The notes beneath the pieces were generated by a model. The model was given only the letters and a program-made list of their open reading frames with translations. It ran no database searches and was not told the DNA's origin. The translations under genes were made by a program, and so were the position numbers. Below are positions 27,617 through 35,754 of a stretch of DNA of 64,000 bases, in pieces (the stretch's first letter is position 1; each line of letters opens with the position of its first letter). This DNA is from DATFVA01 sp963774455 (GTDB lineage: Bacteria > Bacteroidota > Ignavibacteria > Ignavibacteriales > Ignavibacteriaceae), in assembly GCA_963774455.1 (NCBI GenBank), contig CAVZFD010000003.1:434001-498000 (forward strand), read 5' to 3'.

Positions 27617-27982
27617 CTATCCCTCGTCCCTGTGAACCTTATCGGGAGAAAAAGCAGGAAGGCACACAGCAATATATTCCGCACCTTCAAGATCCGGCGT
27701 GCTGTACTGTATCCACTCACCCTTACGGGTTATAATTGCCTCCCCAGCCTTCACATTATAAATAGTATCTTTGGTGCTTACCCGCAGAAGTCCTTTCAGC
27801 ACAACGGTGTACTCATCAAACTCCGGAATTTGTCCAGGCTCAACCCAGCCCTCGGGACTCTTCATTTTTGCGATGCTTAACTCACCCGATTTCGAATTAA
27901 CTCTCCCTATAAATTCATCAATTATCTTGGGCTTATTCCCGGCGGCTTTTATCACCGACGATGATTTAATATACTCAGGCAA
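27617..27982 (-). CDS. Small cupin-domain protein
   Basis: 121 residues from a TTG preceded by AAGGAGAAGG; the frame is open further upstream, but that stretch lies in simple repeats and lacks the site. A single cupin-2 barrel: EGWVEPGQIPEFDEYTVVLKG, then VKAGEAIITRKGEWIQYSTP. The usual metal ligands GxHxH are not present (EFDEYTVVLKG has only acidic residues), so metal binding and enzyme activity are uncertain. The family often binds or isomerises small molecules. Confidence 0.75.
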   Translation of the reverse strand: MPEYIKSSSVIKAAGNKPKIIDEFIGRVNSKSGELSIAKMKSPEGWVEPGQIPEFDEYTVVLKGLLRVSTKDTIYNVKAGEAIITRKGEWIQYSTPDLEGAEYIAVCLPAFSPDKVHRDEG

Positions 27983-28030
27983 TACCTTCTCCTTTTTTTT
28001 ATGATAACCCTTCAGCCATATCAATTGACT

Positions 28031-28107
28031 ATTCAATATGTAACAGTTCAGCAATTCAATCATTCAACCATTAAACCATATAACAATTTAACAATTTAAC
28101 CATTTAA
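28031..28107. repeat. AT-rich CAATTTAAC/ATTCAACC simple-sequence tract
   Basis: About 75 bases of degenerate 9-base motifs (CAATTTAAC, ATTCAACCA, AACCATATAA) fill the gap between the cupin and LigD genes. They are non-coding and less regular than the TTCAATT array. Confidence 0.6.
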
Positions 28108-28249
28108 GCGATGTGAATCACTTAAATTGTTGGACGATTAGAATAGATTATATAAAAAGTTCGGTTGAAAAATGTCAGTCAGATTAAAAGATAAGGTCGC
28201 AAATAAGGTGAACATAACCTAAAGACGTAATAAGTGAAAAGGCAGACTA

Positions 28250-29197
28250 ATGGGTGAAGAGTTAACGATCGGCAAACATAAGGTACAACTTTCTCATTCG
28301 GATAAAATATATTTTCCCGATGAAAAATACACCAAGGGCGACCTTGTAAATTTCTTCAGGGACATTGCAGAGGTAATGCTCCCTTACCTTGAAAACAGGC
28401 CGCTTGTGATGCTACGTTATCCCGACGGCATAAATGGAGAAAGCTTCTTCCACAAAGACGCGCCCGATTACTTCCCCGGCTGGATAAAGACAAAATCCGT
28501 TAAGAAAGAGGTTGGGGGAACAGTGAACCATGTAATCTGCAACAATGCCGCAACGCTTGTTTACATAGCCAACCAGGGATGTATCACGCCCCATATCTGG
28601 CTCAGCAAAATCGACAAGCTGGATAAACCAGACACCCTCATCTTCGATCTTGATCCGCCTGGACAAGATTTCGGTGAAGTAATCTTTGCTGCAAGAGAAC
28701 TCCGCAAACTGCTAACCGGCGAACTCGGCATCACCACCTTCATAAAAACAACAGGCTCGAAAGGCGTACATGTGGAGATTCCGCTGCAGCGGAAGGAGAA
28801 CTTTGATGAAGTAAGGGAATTCGCGCAGAACGTCTCTATAATCCTGGTCGGCCGGCACCCCGACAGACTCACCACAGAAGTAAGAAAGAATAAACGGAAG
28901 GGAAGGGTATTTCTTGACGTTGCCCGCAACGCTTACGCACAGACCGCAGTAGCCCCTTACGCAGTAAGAGCAATACCCGGCGCTCCTGTAGCTGCGCCAA
29001 TCCAATGGGACGAACTGAACGGCAGTATGTCGCCTCAGAAGTACAACATAAAGAATATCTTCAGAAAGCTCTCGCAGAAGAAAGATCCCTGGATGGACTT
29101 TAGAAAGCACGCCGTCACCATAGGAAATGAATCAAAAAAAGTAGAAGAAATACTTAAAGAAGAGAACAAGAAACAAAAAGGAGATCAAGATGAATGA
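28250..29197 (+). CDS. LigD-type polymerase/primase domain protein
   Basis: 315 residues, a stand-alone polymerase domain of bacterial LigD, which adds nucleotides at broken ends in non-homologous end joining. Signatures: SHSDKIYFPDEKYTKGDLVNF, RPLVMLRYPDGINGESFFHK, the catalytic Asp pair in LIFDLDPPG, TTGSKGVHVEIPL, and RVFLDVARNAYAQTAVAPYAVRA. There is no ligase or nuclease domain, so a separate ligase would be needed for complete repair. Ku and ligase genes are not in this window. The stop overlaps the next start, so translation is coupled. Confidence 0.92.
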   Translation: MGEELTIGKHKVQLSHSDKIYFPDEKYTKGDLVNFFRDIAEVMLPYLENRPLVMLRYPDGINGESFFHKDAPDYFPGWIKTKSVKKEVGGTVNHVICNNAATLVYIANQGCITPHIWLSKIDKLDKPDTLIFDLDPPGQDFGEVIFAARELRKLLTGELGITTFIKTTGSKGVHVEIPLQRKENFDEVREFAQNVSIILVGRHPDRLTTEVRKNKRKGRVFLDVARNAYAQTAVAPYAVRAIPGAPVAAPIQWDELNGSMSPQKYNIKNIFRKLSQKKDPWMDFRKHAVTIGNESKKVEEILKEENKKQKGDQDE

Positions 29198-29399
29198 ATT
29201 ACTAAAGAAGCTGTCGGAGAAATTCGGACTATCAGAGCAGCAGTCGCACGAAGCATTTAAGATGGTGGTCTCATTTCTCAAAGACAAGCTGCCGGATCAG
29301 GCAGGCACACAGCTCAACGAACTTCTGATGAGGATGGACAGCAAAGAAACGCCGGGCAACGCCATAAATGACCTCGGCTCAAAGTTCACTACCAAATAA
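29190..29399 (+). CDS. Small helical protein coupled to the LigD-type gene
   Basis: 69 residues starting eight bases before the LigD-type stop with AAAAAGGAGATCAAG ahead of ATG, a strong site inside the preceding gene. It is predicted mostly helical (LLKKLSEKFGLSEQQSHEAF, VSFLKDKLPDQAGTQLNELL). It is reminiscent of DUF2267/YidB-like helical proteins, but I cannot place it firmly. Tight overlap suggests it is made together with the polymerase. Confidence 0.7.
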   Translation: MNELLKKLSEKFGLSEQQSHEAFKMVVSFLKDKLPDQAGTQLNELLMRMDSKETPGNAINDLGSKFTTK

Positions 29400-29605
29400 T
29401 CAGGATATCCTGGGATGATTTTCAGTATCTTCGGACAATTCGTCTGCCTGTGTCATCCTGAACTTACTGCGGTCGCCGCCGAAGTGTAAATCGTTCGGCA
29501 GGCCAAACATTAAAATTTATTAATGTATTATTAAGGTAATTTTAATACTACCGGCCCATATTTGGAACAGTTATTAAGAGATAGTCCTCACGTAAGATTT
29601 ATACC

Positions 29606-29655
29606 TGGTAGAGGCGCACCCGTAGGAGAAATACTGAAAGGTTTGCGTCTCTCCT
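29606..29655 (+). other. Long hairpin with riboswitch-like loop sequence
   Basis: GG(T)AGAGGCGCA pairs with TGCGTCTCTCC, a 12-bp stem with one bulge and one G-T pair, closing a 25-nt loop (CCCGTAGGAGAAATACTGAA then AGGTT). The sequence has pieces seen in glycine or lysine aptamers (GGCGC..CCG..AGGAGAAA, CTGAAAGG), but the full aptamer architecture is missing. It lies in the 524-bp gap before SlyD; the 200 bases to its left hold nothing I can identify. Confidence 0.35.
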
Positions 29656-29905
29656 GGTTTTAAACCCAACTTCTGCTTTTCTCACAATGTCTGCCTTCAC
29701 TTGTCTTCTGCCTCTTCACCACTGCTCGACCGAGGTATCCGCCTTGACTTTCTTTCAATTTACTCTTCAATCTCCTTCTGTTTCGTGTTTCCTGTCTCTC
29801 CTGATTTCTGTCTTCTTTATTCTTTCTCCTGTTAATCGCCTCACTTTTTCTGTTGCCGCCTTTTACTTTTTCCTTATAAAATCGTTATACTTGCCCTTTC
29901 AAATA
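29656..29905 (+). other. Pyrimidine-rich leader before slyD
   Basis: About 250 bases are strongly biased to C and T on this strand, with few G or A (CTTCTGCCTCTTCACC, TTCTGTCTTCTTTATTC). The plus frame stays open across it and appears to extend SlyD, but the derived residues are low-complexity and the real SlyD start lies at its end after AAAGGA. Confidence 0.55.
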
Positions 29906-29923
29906 TCAAAAAATAAAGGAAGA

Positions 29924-30418
29924 ATGATGGCGATCGGAGCAAACAAGGTTGTTACGTTAAACTATAAACTGACAGACGACCAGGGTAACGTAATCCAGAC
30001 AACAACAAAAAACGAACCGTTCGTATACCTGAGCGGAAACAACCAGATCCTCCCAAAGCTCGAAAAAGAGATTGACGGAATGCTAATAGGCGGAAAGAAA
30101 AGCATAGTACTGAGCTCATCCGATGCATACGGTGACTATGATGAAAAAGCTGTTCAACAGGTAAAAAAGCAGGAATTCCCCGAAGGTGCGAACCTTGAAG
30201 AAGGAATGGAATATATGGCTCAGACTCCCGATGGAAATCCAATTCCCTTCGTAGTAAAAGAAGTAAAAGACGATGATGTAACTATAGATTTCAATCATCC
30301 GCTGGCCGGAAAGAACTTAAACTTTGACGTTGAGCTCGTCGACGTTCGCGACGCCACCGTTCAGGAACTGGAACACGGCCACGCACACGGTCCCGACGGC
30401 CACGGTCACCACCATTAA
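29924..30418 (+). CDS. slyD: FKBP-type peptidyl-prolyl isomerase, SlyD-like
   Basis: 164 residues from the first of two adjacent ATGs that follow AAAGGA; an apparent 79-codon extension upstream is pyrimidine-rich noise. It catalyses cis-trans isomerisation of X-Pro bonds and acts as a chaperone. The FKBP core (KVVTLNYKLTDDQGNVIQTT, EPFVYLSGNNQILPKLEKEI, DGMLIGGKKSIVLSSSDAYG) contains the insert-in-flap domain (FPEGANLEEGMEYMAQTPDG), and the tail is His-rich (EHGHAHGPDGHGHHH), which in SlyD binds nickel. Soluble and probably cytoplasmic. Confidence 0.93.
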   Translation: MMAIGANKVVTLNYKLTDDQGNVIQTTTKNEPFVYLSGNNQILPKLEKEIDGMLIGGKKSIVLSSSDAYGDYDEKAVQQVKKQEFPEGANLEEGMEYMAQTPDGNPIPFVVKEVKDDDVTIDFNHPLAGKNLNFDVELVDVRDATVQELEHGHAHGPDGHGHHH

Positions 30419-30572
30419 GAATTCATCCTGAACAAGTTGCAGGATCCTTGGTACTATGCGCCTTGTACTATGTGCTGGGTTCTGTACCCTATGCTTCTGG
30501 CGCTTTGCTCCACATCCTAAGCGTTGCGCCAGTTTTGAATCTTTCAGCTCTCCTCTCCCTTCGAATTATACC

Positions 30573-30712
30573 GGAACACTTGTAAAAGAAAAGAAGGCAC
30601 CGGGGAGACACTTAATTGAATTAATGGATCAGGACTCTCCAGCGGCATATACATATATAGGCTGAAGGTCGGCAATCTTCCCCAACCCGGGAAAGTCATC
30701 TTGCTGAAGTAA
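30573..30712 (+). pseudogene. Decayed type IX sorting tail
   Basis: In one frame GTLVKEKKAPGRHLIEL appears, and in the next GLSSGIYIYRLKVGNL and then PGKVILLK before a TAA. Joined, these form the last 45 or so residues of a type IX C-terminal domain like those of intact genes in this window. No upstream body is left; only CTTGTACTATGTGC-type simple repeats precede it. The rest of the 419-bp gap up to 30838 shows nothing else. Confidence 0.7.
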
Positions 30713-30837
30713 TGGCCTTTGGAGGCACCATGCTTCTTGCATTTTAATCTTGCAAATTGTAATATAATATATACATGTCCATTCCTTTCTACTGTTAACG
30801 GGTAATTAATGCGGGTTCGTAATGCGGGAGGTCATCA

Positions 30838-32571
30838 ATGAAAAATAAAGTACTTTTTCTGGTAGTTATTCTTCTTTCTCTATTCCTTTTCACTTCCAAT
30901 AACTTTGCACAAGACCCCACTCAAAGTTTAATAGACGTCAGCAACATAACCACCTGGGTGGGAGATAACGGGTTTCACGACTGGGTAATTAATGGTGAAT
31001 ACAACGGAAGTTACCCAAGGGGTTTACCTGTGGGTATAGACTTCACTGAAGGGATCTGCTGGGGAGGACTCGTTAACGACGGAAATCCCCAAAAAGTAAG
31101 AGTAAACGGCAACACATATGGTTCCGGGTGCTCGCCCATAACCAGGCTGTACAGGGTAAGATCAGACTACTACAAAGCAGACCTTACAGATGACGCAGCA
31201 AATTTTTTATTGAAAGATCGTGCGGACATTACAGCCGGAGACCTGGCGGCAGTAAAAAGACAGTATGAAAAGGACTGGGACGAATGGCCGGCAGACAGAG
31301 GCGCACCTTACTATGACGAAGACAAAGACGGCACCTACAACCCCGATGTAGACATCCCCGGAGTACCAGGCGCGCTGCAGACAATCTGGATAAACTACAA
31401 CGACGAAGGCGTACCGCTGTATGGTTCAGATCCAATCGGACTGGAAATACAGGAAACCTACTGGGCCTATACCTCGCTTGGAAGGATTGGCAATGTCATA
31501 TACAAAAAAGTTGATATCATATATAAAGGAACAGTCGTCACCGCTCCCGGTTCGACAATCGACAGTATGTACATCTGTCAATGGACCGATACAAATATTG
31601 GAAACTATACAGACGACTTCATCGGAACAGACACAACGCTGAATCTGGGCTACACATATAACTCAAGCGATTATGACCGTGAATACAATAAATACAACCT
31701 GGTGCCTCCTGCTGCCGGGAATACCATCATACAGGGAGTTTCAAGACACACCAGGAACAATTCCGACAGTGCAATCTTCAATTTTAAATGGGAAAAAGGA
31801 CGCAAATATTTCAACCCGAAGCCGCTGACCGTATCTATTCTGCACAGAGTCGCCGGATGCTTTGCAGACCCCTCCTTTTCATATACCGGTACGCTGGAAT
31901 TTTACAACCTTATGTCGGGATATACCCCTGACCCGCCGTATCCCAGCAGGGAAACATACTGTGAATTTATGGGTTACGGAACCTATATGCTTCCGGGCGA
32001 TCCCGTAACCGGAACAGGAGACATTGACGGAATAAGAGACGGCCCCGGCTCCAGGAGATATTGGTTAATGAACGGACCCTTTAATATGCAGTTGGGCGAC
32101 ACCGCAGAAGTCGTGATAGCTTTAGTCGGCGGTATGGGCGCAGACCACCTGGCAAGCATCACAGCACTCAGGCACAACACAGCAGGAGCGATACAGCTAT
32201 ACAATGCACTTGTAGACGAAATAACTAATGGAAGCTTAGAAGTAACTGCACAAACCAGGACAAGCGGCAATACTGGTCCCAAAAACTACATCCTTTATCA
32301 GAACTACCCGAACCCGTTCAACTCCTTCACCACAATCAGGTATCAGCTGACCGACCCTGCATATGTAAGACTCACAATTTACGACGTACTGGGAAGAGAA
32401 GTAGCGCAGCTTGTAGACGAAGAAAAGCCGGAAGGCTGGTACAGCGTACAGTTCGATGCAAAGAACCTCTCCAGCGGCGTCTACTTCTACAAAATTTCCT
32501 TCGACAACGAATTCAACAAACAGGTCTTCGACGCCTTGAACAAAACGATGAAGTTTATATTGCTAAAATGA
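30838..32571 (+). CDS. Secreted protein with type IX sorting domain, unknown role
   Basis: 577 residues after a GGGAGG site. The signal peptide ends near residue 25 (FTSNNFAQ). The body (about 26-480) is Gly/Asp/Tyr-rich and beta in character (GDNGFHDWVINGEYNGSYPR, DEDKDGTYNPDVDIPGVPGA); a calcium-binding DxDxDG-like motif appears near residue 160. I do not recognise the body. The C-terminal 85 residues are the sorting domain (YQNYPNPFNSFTTIRYQLTD, LTIYDVLGREVAQ, SSGVYFYKI), with an inserted VFDALNK segment before the final KFILLK. Confidence 0.8.
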   Translation: MKNKVLFLVVILLSLFLFTSNNFAQDPTQSLIDVSNITTWVGDNGFHDWVINGEYNGSYPRGLPVGIDFTEGICWGGLVNDGNPQKVRVNGNTYGSGCSPITRLYRVRSDYYKADLTDDAANFLLKDRADITAGDLAAVKRQYEKDWDEWPADRGAPYYDEDKDGTYNPDVDIPGVPGALQTIWINYNDEGVPLYGSDPIGLEIQETYWAYTSLGRIGNVIYKKVDIIYKGTVVTAPGSTIDSMYICQWTDTNIGNYTDDFIGTDTTLNLGYTYNSSDYDREYNKYNLVPPAAGNTIIQGVSRHTRNNSDSAIFNFKWEKGRKYFNPKPLTVSILHRVAGCFADPSFSYTGTLEFYNLMSGYTPDPPYPSRETYCEFMGYGTYMLPGDPVTGTGDIDGIRDGPGSRRYWLMNGPFNMQLGDTAEVVIALVGGMGADHLASITALRHNTAGAIQLYNALVDEITNGSLEVTAQTRTSGNTGPKNYILYQNYPNPFNSFTTIRYQLTDPAYVRLTIYDVLGREVAQLVDEEKPEGWYSVQFDAKNLSSGVYFYKISFDNEFNKQVFDALNKTMKFILLK

Positions 32572-32578
32572 TATATAA

Positions 32579-32818
32579 GGAGATTTCCTAAAACTACTGG
32601 GGTTAAACACAATAGAAGGAATTAAATTTGAGCTTTCTACAGGTCAAAGAGATTATCATGATACTATATGGGGCACTTCTGAAAAACCATTGAAGAGCAA
32701 TAATATCCAGGAATTGAAAGATGACGAAAAGATTTTTGTAGCTAAGAGTATTATTAATTTCGTTGTTGCAGTTGATCAGTTTAAGGTACTTTTCGGAGCG
32801 GCCCAACGAAGTAGATGA
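32579..32818 (+). pseudogene. Orphan reading frame without start codon
   Basis: After the previous stop, a TAAGGAG site is followed by a 79-codon open frame with no ATG, GTG or TTG near its beginning. The translation looks protein-like (GIKFELSTGQRDYHDTIWGT, LKDDEKIFVAKSIINFVVAV). It may be the tail of a lost gene or use a rare start such as CTG. No family recognised. Confidence 0.35.
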
Positions 32819-32831
32819 TATTAGTGTACTG

Positions 32832-33752
32832 TCAATTCATCAACATCTCTCCCGCAAGGCTCTCCAGGTGATGCCTTTTTGAGAGGCCATATTGTTTGGC
32901 GGAAGAAGTCAGGTAGTTAAAGAGTTCGTATTGGGTTGGTGGGGCGCTGTTATTATAAAGAATACCCCTTGCGGCCCCTTTGCCTAGCGCTCTGTCTACC
33001 TTCCTGATCAGGGCGGGGGGAAGGTCTTCTATGCCCCGGTTTAATTTTTTTAGTTTTTCCGTGATCGTGTCTCTTTGTTCGGATGCTTTCGTGATTTTCT
33101 GACTGATGAATTTCTTAAGATCATAACTACCGTAATGGACGCGTGTAGCGTCTTCTGATATCTTTAGGTATGCTCCGTTTGTGCAGATGTATCTCAGTAT
33201 GAAGTGGTATACTCCCAACGCCCTGAAGCCGGTTTCAGAGTTTACAATGTCTAACCCTATGCCGCATTCATCGCCGGGTATGGGCTGAGTTTTCTTCTTT
33301 TCTTCAGTGTTAATCGACATGAAGAAGTCGTTCCGCGAGATTTTGTCGATGCCGTAGGTTTCGCAGGTTCGGATAACGCTGAGATCGGTTAGTTCGTTGT
33401 AGTCGGGACTCAATAACGTCAGCGCGTCTCCTGCTTCTATCTTGATGGTTACGTATTCCCGCTGTATGTTCATCAGGTAGTCATTGCATACGGAGGCAAT
33501 TGTCTCGGGCGATAACCGGTGTAGCTGATTCAACGGAAAGTTGTACCATTTGAGCAGCTTGTGCAGGAAGCTCCGCCTTACCGGGAATTCTTTTACTCTC
33601 CCGTTCATTACCTGCAGTATGAGAACCCTGCCTTCGACCGACAGCTTCAGGTTCGATGGGTTTGCATCCAGCCGGCATCGTTCTACGGTTTCCAGGTGTT
33701 CTTTTACCTCCTCCGGTTCGGCATTAATAAATTCTTTGCCTTCTCTTACCAT
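32832..33752 (-). CDS. DUF932-like (phage/plasmid-type) protein
   Basis: 306 residues; ATG at 33752 is chosen because GAGGA precedes it. Residues about 165-235 resemble the DUF932 core (IGLDIVNSETGFRALGVYHF then YICTNGAYLK, YDLKKFISQKITKA), and the C terminus (AKQYGLSKRHHLESLAGEML) fits that family's end. DUF932 proteins are common on phages and plasmids and of unknown biochemical role. The start overlaps the stop of the ARPP-1-like gene by 29 bases, so the two are co-translated. Confidence 0.65.
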   Translation of the reverse strand: MVREGKEFINAEPEEVKEHLETVERCRLDANPSNLKLSVEGRVLILQVMNGRVKEFPVRRSFLHKLLKWYNFPLNQLHRLSPETIASVCNDYLMNIQREYVTIKIEAGDALTLLSPDYNELTDLSVIRTCETYGIDKISRNDFFMSINTEEKKKTQPIPGDECGIGLDIVNSETGFRALGVYHFILRYICTNGAYLKISEDATRVHYGSYDLKKFISQKITKASEQRDTITEKLKKLNRGIEDLPPALIRKVDRALGKGAARGILYNNSAPPTQYELFNYLTSSAKQYGLSKRHHLESLAGEMLMN

Positions 33753-34665
33753 TGTCAGGTTCCTCAAGGTTTAGTAGTGCCAGGTGTACCATACTGCTTT
33801 TGAAGCTGAGCTCGAAGCCGGTAAGGACGTCTCCTTCGAATCTTTTCTCTTTGCCTACACCGGCGCCATGATGGATGGTGTATTTCATCTTTTCCAGGTC
33901 ATCGAATAAAACGTCTGTCTTGTATTTTGCTTCCGATTCTGTAATTTCGTTAGGCTTGTCGTCAAGCGCGGCGACTTCCATAGCGGCGCTGCGCAGAATG
34001 CGGGGATAATATTCGTGGTATATGTCTGTCCTATTGAACAGATCGATATTCAGCAGCTCCTGGTCGGTGAATACTGCCAGTCCGTTCGCTTCCTTATCTG
34101 CCGGGAAGTTCTCTGCGAATGAATCAAAGTCTTCTTTTTTGCTGTCGTATACATCGGTCAGGCTCATTGTGGACGACTTTACCTTGAACGCAATCGAGTA
34201 GCTTTCAACGTCGTCCCATACTTCGCCCTGAGATGCCTTAAATCCTTCATTTTCATTAAGACTTTTATCTACCGCTTTCGATTTCCTCGCCCTGAGTTTC
34301 TGTGGAGACAGGAAGCCGGAGGTGTTGAATTTCTCCGAGACGGCATTCCACCGTCCCTGCTCAACACAGCTAACGGGGAGGTTGATCTTGGTATTGGGTG
34401 CTATGAGAACACTGGTGTTCAGCACCCTGTTCTGCTTTGCCCCGGTAAGAATATCCCCGTCCATAAAGAAAACATAACTACCGGAGAGGTTGAACAGGTG
34501 CAGGTTGTTTACACTTCCATCGTGACTTACTTCCTTAACCTGGATCAGGTCGTTTTTTACTGCTTCCGCACCGGAGATGTAGTCGAGCGTGTTGTTCGGG
34601 ATGCTTCTGAACTGAACCACCGATAGTCTCTTGTGTTTATGAAATGAACTGATTTCCAGCTGCAT
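33724..34665 (-). CDS. ARPP-1-like (DUF6569) domain protein
   Basis: 313 residues from ATG after AAGGAG (frame open 20 codons upstream, no site). Traits of the ARPP-1 family, seen beside ADP-ribosyl-glycohydrolase, rhodanese and phosphatase genes in predicted conflict systems: VEQGRWNAVSEKFNTSGFLS near residue 110 and a C-terminal beta domain (RFEGDVLTGFELSFKSSMVH). No catalytic residues can be assigned. It overlaps the DUF932-like gene downstream and stands divergent from the WYL gene, sharing the 144-bp space between 34666 and 34809. Confidence 0.7.
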   Translation of the reverse strand: MQLEISSFHKHKRLSVVQFRSIPNNTLDYISGAEAVKNDLIQVKEVSHDGSVNNLHLFNLSGSYVFFMDGDILTGAKQNRVLNTSVLIAPNTKINLPVSCVEQGRWNAVSEKFNTSGFLSPQKLRARKSKAVDKSLNENEGFKASQGEVWDDVESYSIAFKVKSSTMSLTDVYDSKKEDFDSFAENFPADKEANGLAVFTDQELLNIDLFNRTDIYHEYYPRILRSAAMEVAALDDKPNEITESEAKYKTDVLFDDLEKMKYTIHHGAGVGKEKRFEGDVLTGFELSFKSSMVHLALLNLEEPDNGKRRQRIY

Positions 34666-34809
34666 TTTTTTCTCCTTAATTAATTGGTTCAAAATTAACT
34701 CCTCCCGGCGCCAGAAGCGTATCACTTAATGATATTATTCCCGATCTATTGCTAAATCTTCCGGCAAATGGTATTTTTCAGCAGGCTTTAATCATTCGGG
34801 GCAGAAGTT

Positions 34810-35670
34810 ATGTTCGACTTTCAGTCCAAGTTTAAGCGTCAGATAGAGATCCTTGGGATTTGCCTTTCTGGACAAATTTTCCCGGAACCCGTAAGAACTT
34901 TCGACCTTGCCGATTACTTCCGTGTGGAAGAGCTTACTATTAAAAGGGATCTTCAGGACCTCAGATCGTACGGTATCGACATTCACTCGCATAAAAAAAA
35001 TGGTGTATGCATCTCCTCCGATATTCCCCGGGAAAAACTTATCGATATTATCCTTCATTATGCGGGACTAAACCACAACGACTACGCCCTTGACAAATCC
35101 ACTTCCCTCCTTGTAGAGAAAAAGGGCACAGGCGCTCTTGGCATTTTTGTGATGCTTCAGCTTTGCATAGATAACAGCGAGGCGGCAAAGATCGATTATA
35201 ATAAGATGGGTTCGAAGGTTGAATACGGGAAGGAAATTGAACCTATGCTGATATTCCAGAATGAGGGGAGCTGGCGGCTGCTTGCGGGTTCCGACGGAAA
35301 AATGAAACAGTACATCATCGATAAGATTGCCAAGGTGAGATCTTCGGGGAGGATTTTTGAGAAGGACGAGTACCGGTTCCCCGACCTGTTTAAGCATTCG
35401 TGGAAAAGTTGGCTGGGAGATGATAATATAAGGGTGAAGCTGCATCTTTCACCTTACTGGGGAGAAAGGGTGAAGCCGAGGATGCTTATAGCCGACCAAA
35501 AGATAAATAAGAATGAGGACGGTTCCATAATCTTTGAATGCACTGTTAATTCATTAAATGAGATTGCCGGCTGGATCGTCGCCCGTGGAGAGGGCATCAA
35601 AGTGCTGGAACCCCCTGAGCTAAAGGACCAGGTGATCCGTCTGGCTGGCGAAGTCCTCAGCAACTATTAA
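34810..35670 (+). CDS. WYL-domain transcriptional regulator
   Basis: 286 residues. The N-terminal winged helix (about 20-65, TFDLADYFRVEELTIKRDLQ) is of the DeoR-like type; a WYL domain follows (about 130-200, AKIDYNKM... EPMLIFQNEGSWRLLAG), and the C terminus (about 215-286) is the WCX part (VKPRMLIADQKI, NSLNEIAGWIVARGEGIKVL). WYL proteins sense nucleic-acid or nucleotide ligands and frequently repress phage-defence genes. It is transcribed away from ARPP-1/DUF932 and 85 bases ahead of the DUF2779 gene in the same direction, so it could control both sides. Confidence 0.85.
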   Translation: MFDFQSKFKRQIEILGICLSGQIFPEPVRTFDLADYFRVEELTIKRDLQDLRSYGIDIHSHKKNGVCISSDIPREKLIDIILHYAGLNHNDYALDKSTSLLVEKKGTGALGIFVMLQLCIDNSEAAKIDYNKMGSKVEYGKEIEPMLIFQNEGSWRLLAGSDGKMKQYIIDKIAKVRSSGRIFEKDEYRFPDLFKHSWKSWLGDDNIRVKLHLSPYWGERVKPRMLIADQKINKNEDGSIIFECTVNSLNEIAGWIVARGEGIKVLEPPELKDQVIRLAGEVLSNY

Positions 35671-35754
35671 TATCATCCATCGATACGCTTCGGTTAGGGA
35701 GTTGACACTATTTTTCGGTCGGATCAATAAATATATAATAGCGGCAGGTACTAT

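Noticed and set aside
29687..29923. 79-codon N-terminal extension of SlyD
   Set aside because: Low-complexity product of a pyrimidine-rich tract; the ribosome site and family N terminus are at 29924.
30456..30665. 69-codon plus-strand frame
   Set aside because: It runs through simple repeats into the first part of the decayed sorting tail; not a gene by itself.
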